Source: Bacteroidales bacterium
Lineage (GTDB): Bacteria; Bacteroidota; Bacteroidia; Bacteroidales; UBA12170
DNA length: 37,084 bases
Direction of reading: 5' to 3'
NCBI GenBank assembly: GCA_016744655.1
Contig: JADGDY010000029.1
Span: 1 to 37,084, forward strand
This document shows, one piece after another, positions 23,401 through 30,862 of the stretch. The translations under genes and the position numbers were made by a program. Positions within the stretch are counted from its first letter, which is position 1; each line of letters starts with the position of its first letter. Below the pieces are notes generated by a model. That model worked only from the letters and a program-made list of their open reading frames with translations. It ran no database searches and was not told the origin of the DNA.

Positions 23401-23434
23401 TTTTCGCATTTTAAAGTCCATGAAAAAGAAATAG
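20405..23434 (+). CDS. Soluble multi-PAS sensor histidine kinase
   Basis: This 1009-residue kinase has about six PAS domains in a row, at roughly 15-140, 150-275, 285-400, 415-530, 540-650 and 655-775. They are recognised by repeated PAS/PAC endings such as IQAVGVSRDISDSKK, FLAFITDITEIEKT, IRIVGTNIDLTET, RIVNALNDITQQ, VQVTSFHDISNR and YLSIMDDITQKKK. The HisKA helix carries FLANMSHEIRTPLNGI with phospho-acceptor His792, and the ATPase domain has NNLISNALKFTD (N box), VCIEDTGCGISEE and GGTGLGLSITKGLV. There are no membrane segments and no receiver domain, so it is a cytosolic sensor with an unlinked partner. It converges on nadD with one base between the stop codons and no terminator between them. 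Confidence 0.93.
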   Translation: MQKNNKPSLVSSGNNEETTLDLIAKNIDDIIWKMDIDSMRFTYVSPSVFSIRGYTPQEVMEDGIENSCHPDDLKSAIESVKALFYDETRNLNEVFHLKLEMRQTKKEGGYVWLEVKLSIVLNEKGEPIQAVGVSRDISDSKKETKDLLKSLEREKFFADIIRHSSQAIGIGYPDGKGILLNQAAYNLLGYTEHEMKQISWIDDLTPEKWIEEETNILKEGISEKKTMTYRKEYIHKSGRIFPVELLIHPQFDDNGELNYFLAFITDITEIEKTRSKLKQTSERFELALKGANDGLWDWRVGNEKVYLSPRYLNMLGYVEGELDFSLSDLLALIHADDIDRVEQSHTDFINSNEERTEMQFRIQHKKGFYVPVLSRIYKVIDTEGKAIRIVGTNIDLTETLQMQQKIEEGEARYKLLFENSNIGIAITSDNGEILESNVTLKQMFGVPSNSTDKLYALDFYSHQEDRAHFLELLDVGGEVKSFIFLGKKLDQSEVWLSMSSRRLEIDGKLRIVNALNDITQQVLSEQKLKDSEERFKQLSILTLEGIMIHEKGLILDVNESFINLSGYLKKELLHKDFFTLCMPDQSFHTSLLNDSDLSSTVEIEIKTKEEKTIPVEVNSRTTRFKGRKVQVTSFHDISNRLETESNIKKLSTAVEQSGHSIIITDKKGIIEYVNPQFVKMYEFGLLECLGKPISIIDSGFHRPEYYDNLWHQINEGQVWKGEFLNQSKNGKKYWVSSTISPIKDREGNMTHYLSIMDDITQKKKFEKELIEAKKNAEKSDQLKSAFLANMSHEIRTPLNGIIGFTDLLNDPEEIFSSDEISRYLGIISANGQLLLHLVNDIIDISKIESGQLHISVQDFAFSEVLQKLENSFENSVKDGVELRIQHIDNDLNLKTDFTRVVQVFNNLISNALKFTDVGYVNIGFEEEERHLKVCIEDTGCGISEEAQKIIFDRFAQGRPINDQLLGGTGLGLSITKGLVKLLGGEIDVESVEGEGSVFCFRILKSMKKK

Positions 23435-23435
23435 G

Positions 23436-24023
23436 TTAATTCTCGTAAAAATGCATTTTCTTAATATAATCCCATACTCTTTTTGGTAGAAAACATCTAA
23501 TATTCTTTCCATCTTTTATAGCGTTCCTAATAAAACTTGCCGATATTTCCATTTGAGGAGCATGAAATATATTTATATGTTCATGAGTATGAATATCATG
23601 TTTGGCACCAGGACGAGCATACACATATATTTTATATTCTTTGAGCAAAGTATCGTAGTTTTTCCACTTGTGGAGGCTTTCTATACTATCACCTCCCATG
23701 ATAACCACAAACTCCTTGTCTGGATATTTCTCGTCCAACCAAGTTAAAGTATCTATAGTGTAACTAGGTTGAGGCATGTTGAACTCAATATTACTGGCTT
23801 TCATATCATACTCATCCTCCAAAGCTTGGTGAACCATTTCTAACCTATGATAATCTGCAAGCAAACTCTTCTTTTCCTTTAAAGGATTATGTGGAGAAAT
23901 CACAAACCAAACCTTATCTAAGTCTGTAAATTCCAACATGTAATTGGCGATGGCCATATGGCCGATATGAATAGGGTTAAAGGAGCCAAAGTAAAGCCCA
24001 ATTCTTTGTTTAGGCTTATTCAT
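23436..24023 (-). CDS. nadD: Nicotinate-nucleotide adenylyltransferase
   Basis: This enzyme adenylates nicotinate mononucleotide to deamido-NAD in NAD synthesis. The 195-residue protein has the nucleotidyltransferase signature LYFGSFNPIHIGHMAIA (His19, His22), VWFVISPHNPLKEK, FVVIMGGDSIESLHKW, and the C-terminal ISASFIRNAI (the ISxTxIR motif with Ser-Phe variation). Length is normal. It overlaps gmk by 8 bases and is the last gene of yicC-gmk-nadD. The 3' end nearly touches the convergent six-PAS kinase gene. Confidence 0.95.
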   Translation of the reverse strand: MNKPKQRIGLYFGSFNPIHIGHMAIANYMLEFTDLDKVWFVISPHNPLKEKKSLLADYHRLEMVHQALEDEYDMKASNIEFNMPQPSYTIDTLTWLDEKYPDKEFVVIMGGDSIESLHKWKNYDTLLKEYKIYVYARPGAKHDIHTHEHINIFHAPQMEISASFIRNAIKDGKNIRCFLPKRVWDYIKKMHFYEN

Positions 24024-24597
24024 TGATGAAATTTGTTAAGGTCTGATATGTTTCTTCAAAGGCATCCTCTAATTCGTCATTAATAATGGTAACATCAAAT
24101 TGAGGAGCAAAACTCATTTCGTACTCCGCTTTATCTAGCCTTTTCTGTATACTCTCTATACTATCGGTAGCTCTATTAATTAACCTGTCTTTGAGCACAT
24201 CTATATTTGAAACCTGAATAAATACAGCAATGGCTTCCTCACCAAGAAGTTTCTTTAGGTTTAATCCGCCAATCACATCTAAGTCAAAAATAGGGAGCTT
24301 TCCTTCCGAAAAAATACGTTCTAATTCAGATTTTGGGGTGCCGTATTTAACGCCAGTATATACTTCTTCCCACTCAATAAACTCATTATTTTCTATCTTC
24401 TTGTCAAACTCTTCCAGACTTAAAAAATGATAATCAACTCCATTTTCTTCTTCCCCTCTAGGGGCTCGACTTGTTGCAGAAACAGAGAATTCTAGAGGGA
24501 ATCCTCTTTCCATCATCTCTCGAACAATTGTGGTTTTTCCAGAGCCTGAAGGAGCAGAAAAAATAATATGTTTGCGTTTTAAGACAGCTGTACTCAT
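24016..24597 (-). CDS. gmk: Guanylate kinase
   Basis: Phosphorylates GMP to GDP. The 193-residue protein has the P-loop IFSAPSGSGKTTIV (residues 12-25), SVSATSRAPRGEEENGVDYHFLS for GMP binding, GVKYGTPKSELE, and a DLDVIGGLNLKK strand. ATG 24597 overlaps the yicC stop by one base (TAATG), and its own 3' end overlaps nadD by 8 bases, so the three are translationally coupled. Confidence 0.95.
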   Translation of the reverse strand: MSTAVLKRKHIIFSAPSGSGKTTIVREMMERGFPLEFSVSATSRAPRGEEENGVDYHFLSLEEFDKKIENNEFIEWEEVYTGVKYGTPKSELERIFSEGKLPIFDLDVIGGLNLKKLLGEEAIAVFIQVSNIDVLKDRLINRATDSIESIQKRLDKAEYEMSFAPQFDVTIINDELEDAFEETYQTLTNFINE

Positions 24598-25472
24598 TAT
24601 AATATATTAAGCAGTTGTTCTTTTATTTTCTCTAACTCATCTTTCATTCTAACTATTAAATGTTGAATTTGAGCTTGGTTAGCTTTACTTCCCAGGGTGT
24701 TTAATTCTCGTCCAATCTCTTGACTAATGAAATTTAGTTTCTTTCCTTGGGAAATATCTTCAGATAAAACTTCTAAGAAATACTCTAAATGTTGGGTAAG
24801 ACGAACTTTTTCTTCTGTGATATCAAGTTTCTCCATATAATAAATGAGCTCTTGTTCTAATCTATTCTCATCTATTTTACTGCGATCGATTAAATCAGTT
24901 AAATCTTTTTCAAACTTTGCTCTTAAATGCTTAACTCTTGTTTCTTCCAAAGCAGGGATTTCACCTTGATAGCGTTTAATGTTTTCAATTCTTTCGGCGA
25001 AATCTTTGTCCAAAGATTGCCCTTCTTGTTGACGGAAATTATCAAGTGCTTTACAGGCGGTTTCAACACCTTGCATAATTTGATCCCATTCTTTCTCATC
25101 TATCTCATTAACTTGTGGAACCAAAACATCAGGAATTCTGAGAATGGCACTAAGCATTTCAGCTGTTGGAGTAATTCCTAGATCCAGTGCTGTTTCTTTC
25201 ATGCTATTGAAATGCATTTTTAGTGCATTATTGTTAATCTGAACTGAAGAATTAGATTCGCCACTCACCTCGTTAATACTAAGCTCTATTTTACCTCTTA
25301 CTAAGATGGTTTGTACTAGTTTTCTTATTAATGGCTCTTTCTCTCGGTATTGAGAAGGAATTCGACTAATAAAGTCAAAGTTTTTACTATTAACAGAGCG
25401 GAATTCTATATTTACAGATTTATTTGGCAAGCTCACTACATTTTTGCCAAAACCAGTCATCGATTTTATCAT
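24597..25472 (-). CDS. yicC: YicC family endoribonuclease-like protein
   Basis: The 291-residue protein starts with the family hallmark MIKSMTGFGK and has IEFRSVNSKNFDFISRIP and a C-terminal QEIGRELNTLGSKANQ with IKEQL in the DUF1732 part. YicC proteins are RNA-cleaving enzymes or adaptors involved in sRNA turnover in E. coli. I start at ATG 25472. A TTG at 25490 in the same frame would add six residues, but it is the end of the TATCTTTG promoter element at 25488-25495, so it cannot be in the mRNA. The leader is therefore only a few bases. It is the first gene of yicC-gmk-nadD, a common arrangement. Confidence 0.94.
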   Translation of the reverse strand: MIKSMTGFGKNVVSLPNKSVNIEFRSVNSKNFDFISRIPSQYREKEPLIRKLVQTILVRGKIELSINEVSGESNSSVQINNNALKMHFNSMKETALDLGITPTAEMLSAILRIPDVLVPQVNEIDEKEWDQIMQGVETACKALDNFRQQEGQSLDKDFAERIENIKRYQGEIPALEETRVKHLRAKFEKDLTDLIDRSKIDENRLEQELIYYMEKLDITEEKVRLTQHLEYFLEVLSEDISQGKKLNFISQEIGRELNTLGSKANQAQIQHLIVRMKDELEKIKEQLLNIL

Positions 25473-25487
25473 GAAGAAAATTTTGCA

Positions 25488-25495
25488 CAAAGATA
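25488..25495 (-). promoter_or_regulatory. -7 promoter element of yicC-gmk-nadD
   Basis: Minus-strand TATCTTTG (TAnnTTTG) lies 15 bases upstream of ATG 25472 and overlaps the false TTG start at 25490. Confidence 0.65.
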
Positions 25496-25545
25496 ATCAT
25501 ATGGTCGATAATCCCTAAAATGAAATCTGAAGCAAAATAGAGACA

Positions 25546-25953
25546 TTAAATAGAGTCGTAACGATGCACTTTATGTAGGTCTTCTCTTAAACTTTCAATA
25601 GATTGGTCTATTAATTTTTTAAGATCATCGATGGAATATGGTTTCTGAAGAAATGGGACATCACGAAAACGGGTAAGTTTGTTTTTGTTTTCTGGGAATC
25701 CAGAAATCACAATGACTTCAAATTTCCGGATGGGAAATCTTTCGAGGAGATTAATTCCAGAACCTCTTGGAAGGTTGATATCAAGAAATACCAAATTTGG
25801 TTTGTGTTTTTTTATCTGCAGAAAAGCATCATCTATATTAATTGACGATCCTAATAATTCAACATCCTCATAGTTTTCTTCTAAAATTTTTTTGACTAAA
25901 GCTTGAGCATCGCTTTCATCATCAATTAACCAGGCTTTAATTTTTTTCTTCAT
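25546..25953 (-). CDS. Receiver-only response regulator
   Basis: This 135-residue CheY-like protein consists of a receiver domain alone: AWLIDDESDAQALV (acidic pair Asp11, Asp12), the phospho-acceptor Asp58 in LVFLDINLPRGSG, EVIVISGFPE and the conserved Lys104 in FLQKPYSIDD. About 20 residues follow, and no DNA-binding domain is present. In Bacteroidota the equivalent partner of a LytS-type kinase usually carries a C-terminal LytTR domain; here no trace of one is seen between the stop and yicC. It begins 17 bases after the large kinase gene, so the two are cotranscribed. Output must go by protein contact or phosphotransfer. Confidence 0.9.
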   Translation of the reverse strand: MKKKIKAWLIDDESDAQALVKKILEENYEDVELLGSSINIDDAFLQIKKHKPNLVFLDINLPRGSGINLLERFPIRKFEVIVISGFPENKNKLTRFRDVPFLQKPYSIDDLKKLIDQSIESLREDLHKVHRYDSI

Positions 25954-25970
25954 AATATAAAGGTAATAAA

Positions 25971-28900
25971 TTATTGTATCTCTTTTAGTTTTTCTTCGTC
26001 TCTAAATCCTCTTTTGGAAGGGAACTTTAGAATTACCTTTGTTCCTTTAGCTTCTTTTGTTAAATAGTTTTGTAAGTCGATCACTTCGAAAAGTATTTTT
26101 TGTTGAGGATCGTGTATATTTAATAGTTTGATTCTTTCTTCTATAACTTTTAATCCGTGCAATTCCCTCTTATTTGATTTCTCTTTTTTAAACTCGTTGG
26201 CTTTTTTACGACCAATACCATTGTCCATAATAATACATTCTACCATTCCTTCTGATTTTCTGAAATGAATAGTAAGTAAGGCTCCTCTAATTTTTAAATC
26301 TGAAAAGCCATGAATAACACTGTTTTCTGCAAATATTTGTATCATAATGGAGGGGATGGTAAATTTTTCTAATCCCTCTTCTACTTTTACCATAAAGTTA
26401 AAGTAAGAGTTCGATCTTCTTTGTTCTAATTGCAGATATGAGTTTAGCAGTCTTGCTTCTTTTTCAAGTGTGATTTCTTTGTGATAAGCACTATTGAATA
26501 TTTGCCTAATTAAGTCGCCAATTTGTTTAACAAAGTATGTTGCATCACTGGTTCTGTTGTTTACAATGTATGAGTTAACAGAGTTAAGAGCATTGAACAT
26601 AAAGTGGGGGTTCATTACTCTTGTAAGAGATTGCTGATGATAATCTGCTAAAACTTTTTCGCTTTTTAGTTTTTCGTTTCTCTTTGAGAAATAGAAATAG
26701 ATTATGATTCCAAGTAAAGATAAAATAGCTAGCGTTACTAATATTCGAAACAGCCATGTCTCATAAAATATCTTCTTTATTGAAAAACTAATGCTATCAA
26801 TATTATCACTTTCATAACCATAAGAATTAATTCCTTTTATTTCGAAAGTGTAATCTCCAGCAGGTATATACGGCATCACTACACTTGATCTTTTAATCTC
26901 TTCCCATTCTTCGATACCTTTTCCTGTTATTCTATAATAATAGGTGATATTTTTTTTATCATGAAAATCGATGGCATTGTATCCAATTTCGATATTGTTT
27001 TCATAATGTTCCAGATCGAAATGAGTAATGCCTGATTGATATTTATTTTCACCATTTACCATGAATTTATTTATATAAATAGGGAAGTTGTCCGTCATCG
27101 ACAAAACTATAGGAAGGTTGATTAGGGAAACCCCTCTATCAGTTGCTGCCAATAAGTGTTTTTTGTTTATTATTTTGAGGTCGTGGATATCACTTCCCTT
27201 AAGCCCGTCATTCTTTTTAATGATTTTCGAAGACTTGAATTTAGGATATCTGCCGTTTGTGAACTCAAGGATATTAATTCCTTTGTTAGTTCCTAAGTAT
27301 AAAACAGAATCGTTTAGTTGTTTCAATACTTGTATGTTATTGCTTAATAGTCCAGAGTTTTCATTGAAGACTAAGGTAGTATCAGTTTTAACCCAGAATA
27401 ACCCTCTTCCCTTGGTTCCAATAAGCACATCTTCACTATTGGAAGGGGTAATAAAAGTGTTTGCTGTGGTGTATTGTTTTTGATATTTTAAGTTCAGAAT
27501 TGAAAGTTGAGCACTTTGTGGACTGCCTTTTTTATATCGTAGCCTTTGTAGGTGATTAATGTCTTGGAATAATAAATATAAATAGTTTTTGTCTTTATCA
27601 ATTGGTGAATAAGTGGTGATTTTATTCATTCTTAAGTCCTTGGTGTTTTCTAATCTTATTAAGGTCTTTTCATCTGAAGAAAATATGTTTTCGCAGTATG
27701 ATAGCCCTGTACTTGTAGCAAACCAAAGAGTAGAATCTTGAATCACAAAGTCTTTTCCATTGGTAAATGGGTATCTAGTGGCTTTAGCAGTATGTTTTTT
27801 ATTATTAAATAAAGATTTGATAGGGATTTCGTAGAAAGCTTCGCTAGAGCTTAAATATAGATTTTCATTATAAATTTTGGCCTTATTAACTATTTCTCTT
27901 TCTAGTGCAGGAATTTCAATTTTTTGAAGTCTACTTTTAATCCCATCAAGAATAAATACTTTATTAGTTCTTGAAACTCCAATAAACTTATCCTTATCAA
28001 CTTTTAATATTTGAGAAATATAATTATCAATATAGCTTCCTCCCGTAGCGTAGTTTGTAATATAAAGAGACTGAATATGATAAATACCACTCAATAATGT
28101 GGTCACCCAGCCTCTTGTATTTTGATCGTACCTTAATGAAGTGATGCTTTGATCTTTTAGAAAAGACAGATGAGGAGGGTTGGAAAAAGATTCATTGCGA
28201 TAAAACATCAAGCCACGATCAACACTACCAACCCATACACCACCCAAGACACCTTTTATGGTATATAGTGGGGTGTAATCTATTTTATAGTTTTCAATAG
28301 AACCATCCTCGTTAAAGATTTCTATATCATTTGAAGTAAAATAAATAATTTTATCAGGATATTCGATATATAGATTTCTGTTGGGTAACAAGTCATTATT
28401 AAGGGTATATGCTTTACTGTATTCTATTCTTTTTCCATTTATGATTGCTGTAGAAATGACACTATCTTTTGTTTTGTTGAATTGATTATAGAATAAATGT
28501 TGATCGTCAGGGTTTGATATACATACACTATCGCCAAATTGAATATTATAAATATCAAATTCTTGGTCTTTTATATAGATCATTTTTCCCCTTGTTAAGG
28601 AGAAAACAACTTCGTTGGTGTCGTATGGATAAAGGGTTCCCGATGCAACTATTTCAACACTGTTTTTTAAATTTTGTATGATATGGTTTCCACTAAATTG
28701 TTTTACAACACCATCTTGATAGTAGGATAGCTTCCCAGAAATACCAGCAAACCATATTCTGCCAAACTTGTCCTTTTCGATTTCTAATATGGTATTCTCT
28801 GTTAAGCCATCGTTTAAATCTAAAGTAGTAAATGTTTCCCCATCAAAATAGCAAACTCCATTGTTAGTAGCAAACCATAAGTATCCTTTGTCATCTATTA

Positions 28901-29024
28901 AACTCTTATATACTTCATCAGAAGGGAGTCCATCGTGAGTATGGAAAAATTGCATTCCTGGAGTTTGGGATAATAGGACCAAAACCGGAATTATCAGTAA
29001 AAACAATAGAAGTTTAAATTTCAT
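25971..29024 (-). CDS. LytS-type sensor kinase with periplasmic two-component propeller and Y_Y_Y domain
   Basis: This 1017-residue membrane kinase has an N-terminal signal/anchor (MKFKLLLFLLIIPVLVLLSQ), then Reg_prop-type blades (FHTHDGLPSDEVYKSLIDDK, YLWFATNNGVCYFDGETF, RIWFAGISGKLSYYQDGVV and further repeats) to about residue 645, followed by a Y_Y_Y-like domain (about 690-755, HYENNIEIGYNAIDFHDKKN). One membrane helix follows at about 760-780 (ETWLFRILVTLAILSLLGII). The cytosolic part has MNPHFMFNALNSVNSYIVNN with His807 and an ATPase domain (AENSVIHGFSD, IIMDNGIGRKKAN, GLKVIEERIKLLN). The fold resembles the carbohydrate-sensing kinases of Bacteroides, but no glycan-utilisation genes lie nearby. 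It is cotranscribed with the receiver-only regulator. Confidence 0.93.
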   Translation of the reverse strand: MKFKLLLFLLIIPVLVLLSQTPGMQFFHTHDGLPSDEVYKSLIDDKGYLWFATNNGVCYFDGETFTTLDLNDGLTENTILEIEKDKFGRIWFAGISGKLSYYQDGVVKQFSGNHIIQNLKNSVEIVASGTLYPYDTNEVVFSLTRGKMIYIKDQEFDIYNIQFGDSVCISNPDDQHLFYNQFNKTKDSVISTAIINGKRIEYSKAYTLNNDLLPNRNLYIEYPDKIIYFTSNDIEIFNEDGSIENYKIDYTPLYTIKGVLGGVWVGSVDRGLMFYRNESFSNPPHLSFLKDQSITSLRYDQNTRGWVTTLLSGIYHIQSLYITNYATGGSYIDNYISQILKVDKDKFIGVSRTNKVFILDGIKSRLQKIEIPALEREIVNKAKIYNENLYLSSSEAFYEIPIKSLFNNKKHTAKATRYPFTNGKDFVIQDSTLWFATSTGLSYCENIFSSDEKTLIRLENTKDLRMNKITTYSPIDKDKNYLYLLFQDINHLQRLRYKKGSPQSAQLSILNLKYQKQYTTANTFITPSNSEDVLIGTKGRGLFWVKTDTTLVFNENSGLLSNNIQVLKQLNDSVLYLGTNKGINILEFTNGRYPKFKSSKIIKKNDGLKGSDIHDLKIINKKHLLAATDRGVSLINLPIVLSMTDNFPIYINKFMVNGENKYQSGITHFDLEHYENNIEIGYNAIDFHDKKNITYYYRITGKGIEEWEEIKRSSVVMPYIPAGDYTFEIKGINSYGYESDNIDSISFSIKKIFYETWLFRILVTLAILSLLGIIIYFYFSKRNEKLKSEKVLADYHQQSLTRVMNPHFMFNALNSVNSYIVNNRTSDATYFVKQIGDLIRQIFNSAYHKEITLEKEARLLNSYLQLEQRRSNSYFNFMVKVEEGLEKFTIPSIMIQIFAENSVIHGFSDLKIRGALLTIHFRKSEGMVECIIMDNGIGRKKANEFKKEKSNKRELHGLKVIEERIKLLNIHDPQQKILFEVIDLQNYLTKEAKGTKVILKFPSKRGFRDEEKLKEIQ

Positions 29025-29040
29025 ACAAAAGTCTTTGTAT

Positions 29041-29048
29041 CAAATTTA
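29041..29048 (-). promoter_or_regulatory. -7 promoter element of the LytS-type kinase operon
   Basis: Minus-strand TAAATTTG matches TAnnTTTG and lies 16 bases upstream of the ATG at 29024. Confidence 0.6.
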
Positions 29049-29081
29049 GTAAAAATATTGTATTCCATAAATAAGATTATG

Positions 29082-29089
29082 TACCTTTG
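29082..29089 (+). promoter_or_regulatory. -7 promoter element of the hybrid kinase gene
   Basis: TACCTTTG matches TAnnTTTG. ATTG at 29057-29060 lies 21 bases upstream and can serve as the -33 box. The two divergent promoters share this region. Confidence 0.6.
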
Positions 29090-29134
29090 AAGAGCTTTAT
29101 TTATTGAAAACCAAAAATAACCAAATTAACTACA

Positions 29135-30649
29135 ATGTATCTACCATCTGAACTCGAAATGTACCGTAAAACCTTTGAAAAACTTAAGGATATAATTTTC
29201 TTGGTAGACTCCTCTGGTCATGTTCTTGTCACCAATTTTAGAAAAGAAAAATTAGATAAAGTAAAACAAATACTACAAGAAAAAGACTGGAATAATATTC
29301 AAGAAATTATTCAAGGAGATTTAAAAGAAAGCGACCCGTCAGTGGAGTTGGAGATGGAATTAATAATGAAGGAAAAACGAGTCTGGTATCGTTGTAGAAT
29401 TGGTTGTATTGAAAATTGTGAGGAAAAACAAGCCTTGTATATTATTGCATTAAACAATATACAAAAGCAGAAACTACGCGAACTGGCATTGATTAATGCC
29501 AAAGAAAAAGCAGAATCTCAGGAGAAAATAAAAACAAGTTTCTTGGCCAATATGAGCCACGAAATTCGTACACCTATGAATTCTATTCTTGGCTTCTCCG
29601 ATCTTATTCAGCGTTCCGATGACAGAATGGAACGAAAGCAATATCTTGAGATTATAAAAAGCAGTGGTAAATATCTTCTGAATATCATTAACGATGTAAT
29701 TGATATTTCAAAAATTGAATCTGGTTTATTAGATATTAAAGTACACAGAGTAGATATTAATGAACTGATATCTGAGTTGTCGGATATTTATAGAAGTGAT
29801 ACTAGACTAAAAACCAAAAAAGTAGAGATTATTCCTATTATGCCATTGCAAAACGTAGAGGCCTTGATTTTAACCGATCAAACTCGCTTACGTCAGATTT
29901 TGAGTAATCTAATGGATAATGCTGTGAAGTTTACTCAAAAAGGGCAAATAGAAATTGGATATCAATTGATTGAAAAACAGAAACATGATAAGACTCCCCA
30001 TATTCAGTTTTTTGTAAAAGATAGTGGATTGGGAATTCCTAAAGCTGAGCAAGATTTAATTTTCGATCGTTTTCATCAGGTTCGTGAAGGAGATCAGGCT
30101 ATAGGCAGTGGATTAGGTTTAACTATAGTGAAAGCCTTAGTGACAAAGTTAGGAGGTGAGTTGTCTTTGGTTTCGGAAAATGGCGTTGGCTCTGAGTTTA
30201 GTTTTCTCATACCATATTTGCAAAGGAGCAAAGAGATGGATAAATCAAAAACTTCCAAGTCTAATATTGATGCACCTGAACTAAAAGGACGACATATATT
30301 AATTGCTGAAGATGTAGACGCTAATTATAAATTTGTTTCGGCAGTTTTAAGAAAGACTAATGTGAAGCTAACCTGGGTAAAAAATGGGAAAGATGCGGTA
30401 GCTGCTGTTATAGATAATGATAAATTCGACCTCATTTTAATGGATTTACGAATGCCTATTATGGATGGATATAAAGCATCGGAGCATATTAAAACCATTC
30501 AGCCAAAAATTCCAATAGTAGCTTTAACAGCATTTGCTGTGGATGGAGATATGGAAAAAGCCTTAGAAGCTGGTTGTGATGATTATCTAACCAAGCCTAT
30601 AAATATTCCTGATTTCTTCGGAAAACTGAAGTTCTACCTTACTATGTAG
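29135..30649 (+). CDS. Hybrid sensor histidine kinase with C-terminal receiver domain
   Basis: The 504-residue soluble protein has an N-terminal PAS-like domain (about 10-115, FLVDSSGHVLVTNFRKEK to LYIIALNNIQKQK), a short coiled coil, and HisKA with FLANMSHEIRTPMNSILGF (His142). The ATPase domain has SNLMDNAVKFTQ, FFVKDSGLGIPKAE and GSGLGLTIVKALV. The receiver domain (about 385-504) has ILIAEDVDANYKFV, the phospho-acceptor Asp437 in LILMDLRMPIMDG and YLTKPI. Such hybrids pass phosphate through an Hpt protein or a further receiver. It is transcribed divergently from the LytS-type kinase operon; whether the receiver-only protein of that operon is its target is not shown. Confidence 0.94.
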   Translation: MYLPSELEMYRKTFEKLKDIIFLVDSSGHVLVTNFRKEKLDKVKQILQEKDWNNIQEIIQGDLKESDPSVELEMELIMKEKRVWYRCRIGCIENCEEKQALYIIALNNIQKQKLRELALINAKEKAESQEKIKTSFLANMSHEIRTPMNSILGFSDLIQRSDDRMERKQYLEIIKSSGKYLLNIINDVIDISKIESGLLDIKVHRVDINELISELSDIYRSDTRLKTKKVEIIPIMPLQNVEALILTDQTRLRQILSNLMDNAVKFTQKGQIEIGYQLIEKQKHDKTPHIQFFVKDSGLGIPKAEQDLIFDRFHQVREGDQAIGSGLGLTIVKALVTKLGGELSLVSENGVGSEFSFLIPYLQRSKEMDKSKTSKSNIDAPELKGRHILIAEDVDANYKFVSAVLRKTNVKLTWVKNGKDAVAAVIDNDKFDLILMDLRMPIMDGYKASEHIKTIQPKIPIVALTAFAVDGDMEKALEAGCDDYLTKPINIPDFFGKLKFYLTM

Positions 30650-30830
30650 TTTTTCAGGTATTGATAAATTGATTTTATGAAGCCATGATTTAATGGTTGT
30701 AAACTCATATTCTAAGGTGATCAAAGCATTTTATCATTATCTCATTCTCCCATTCCCTTATCATAAGATCTGAAAAGTAAAGATTTGTAAAGAATAGTAA
30801 AGGTTTTCAACCTACACCAATCAAAACATT

Positions 30831-30862
30831 CAATCATTCCATCATTCATCAATTCCCTCATT
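30831..30862. repeat. Degenerate CATT-rich octamer repeat
   Basis: Four consecutive 8-mers (CAATCATT, CCATCATT, CATCAATT, CCCTCATT) end a spacer that also contains a related CTCATTCTCCCATTCCCTTA at 30741. The last copy overlaps the stop codon of the downstream convergent gene. Confidence 0.5.
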
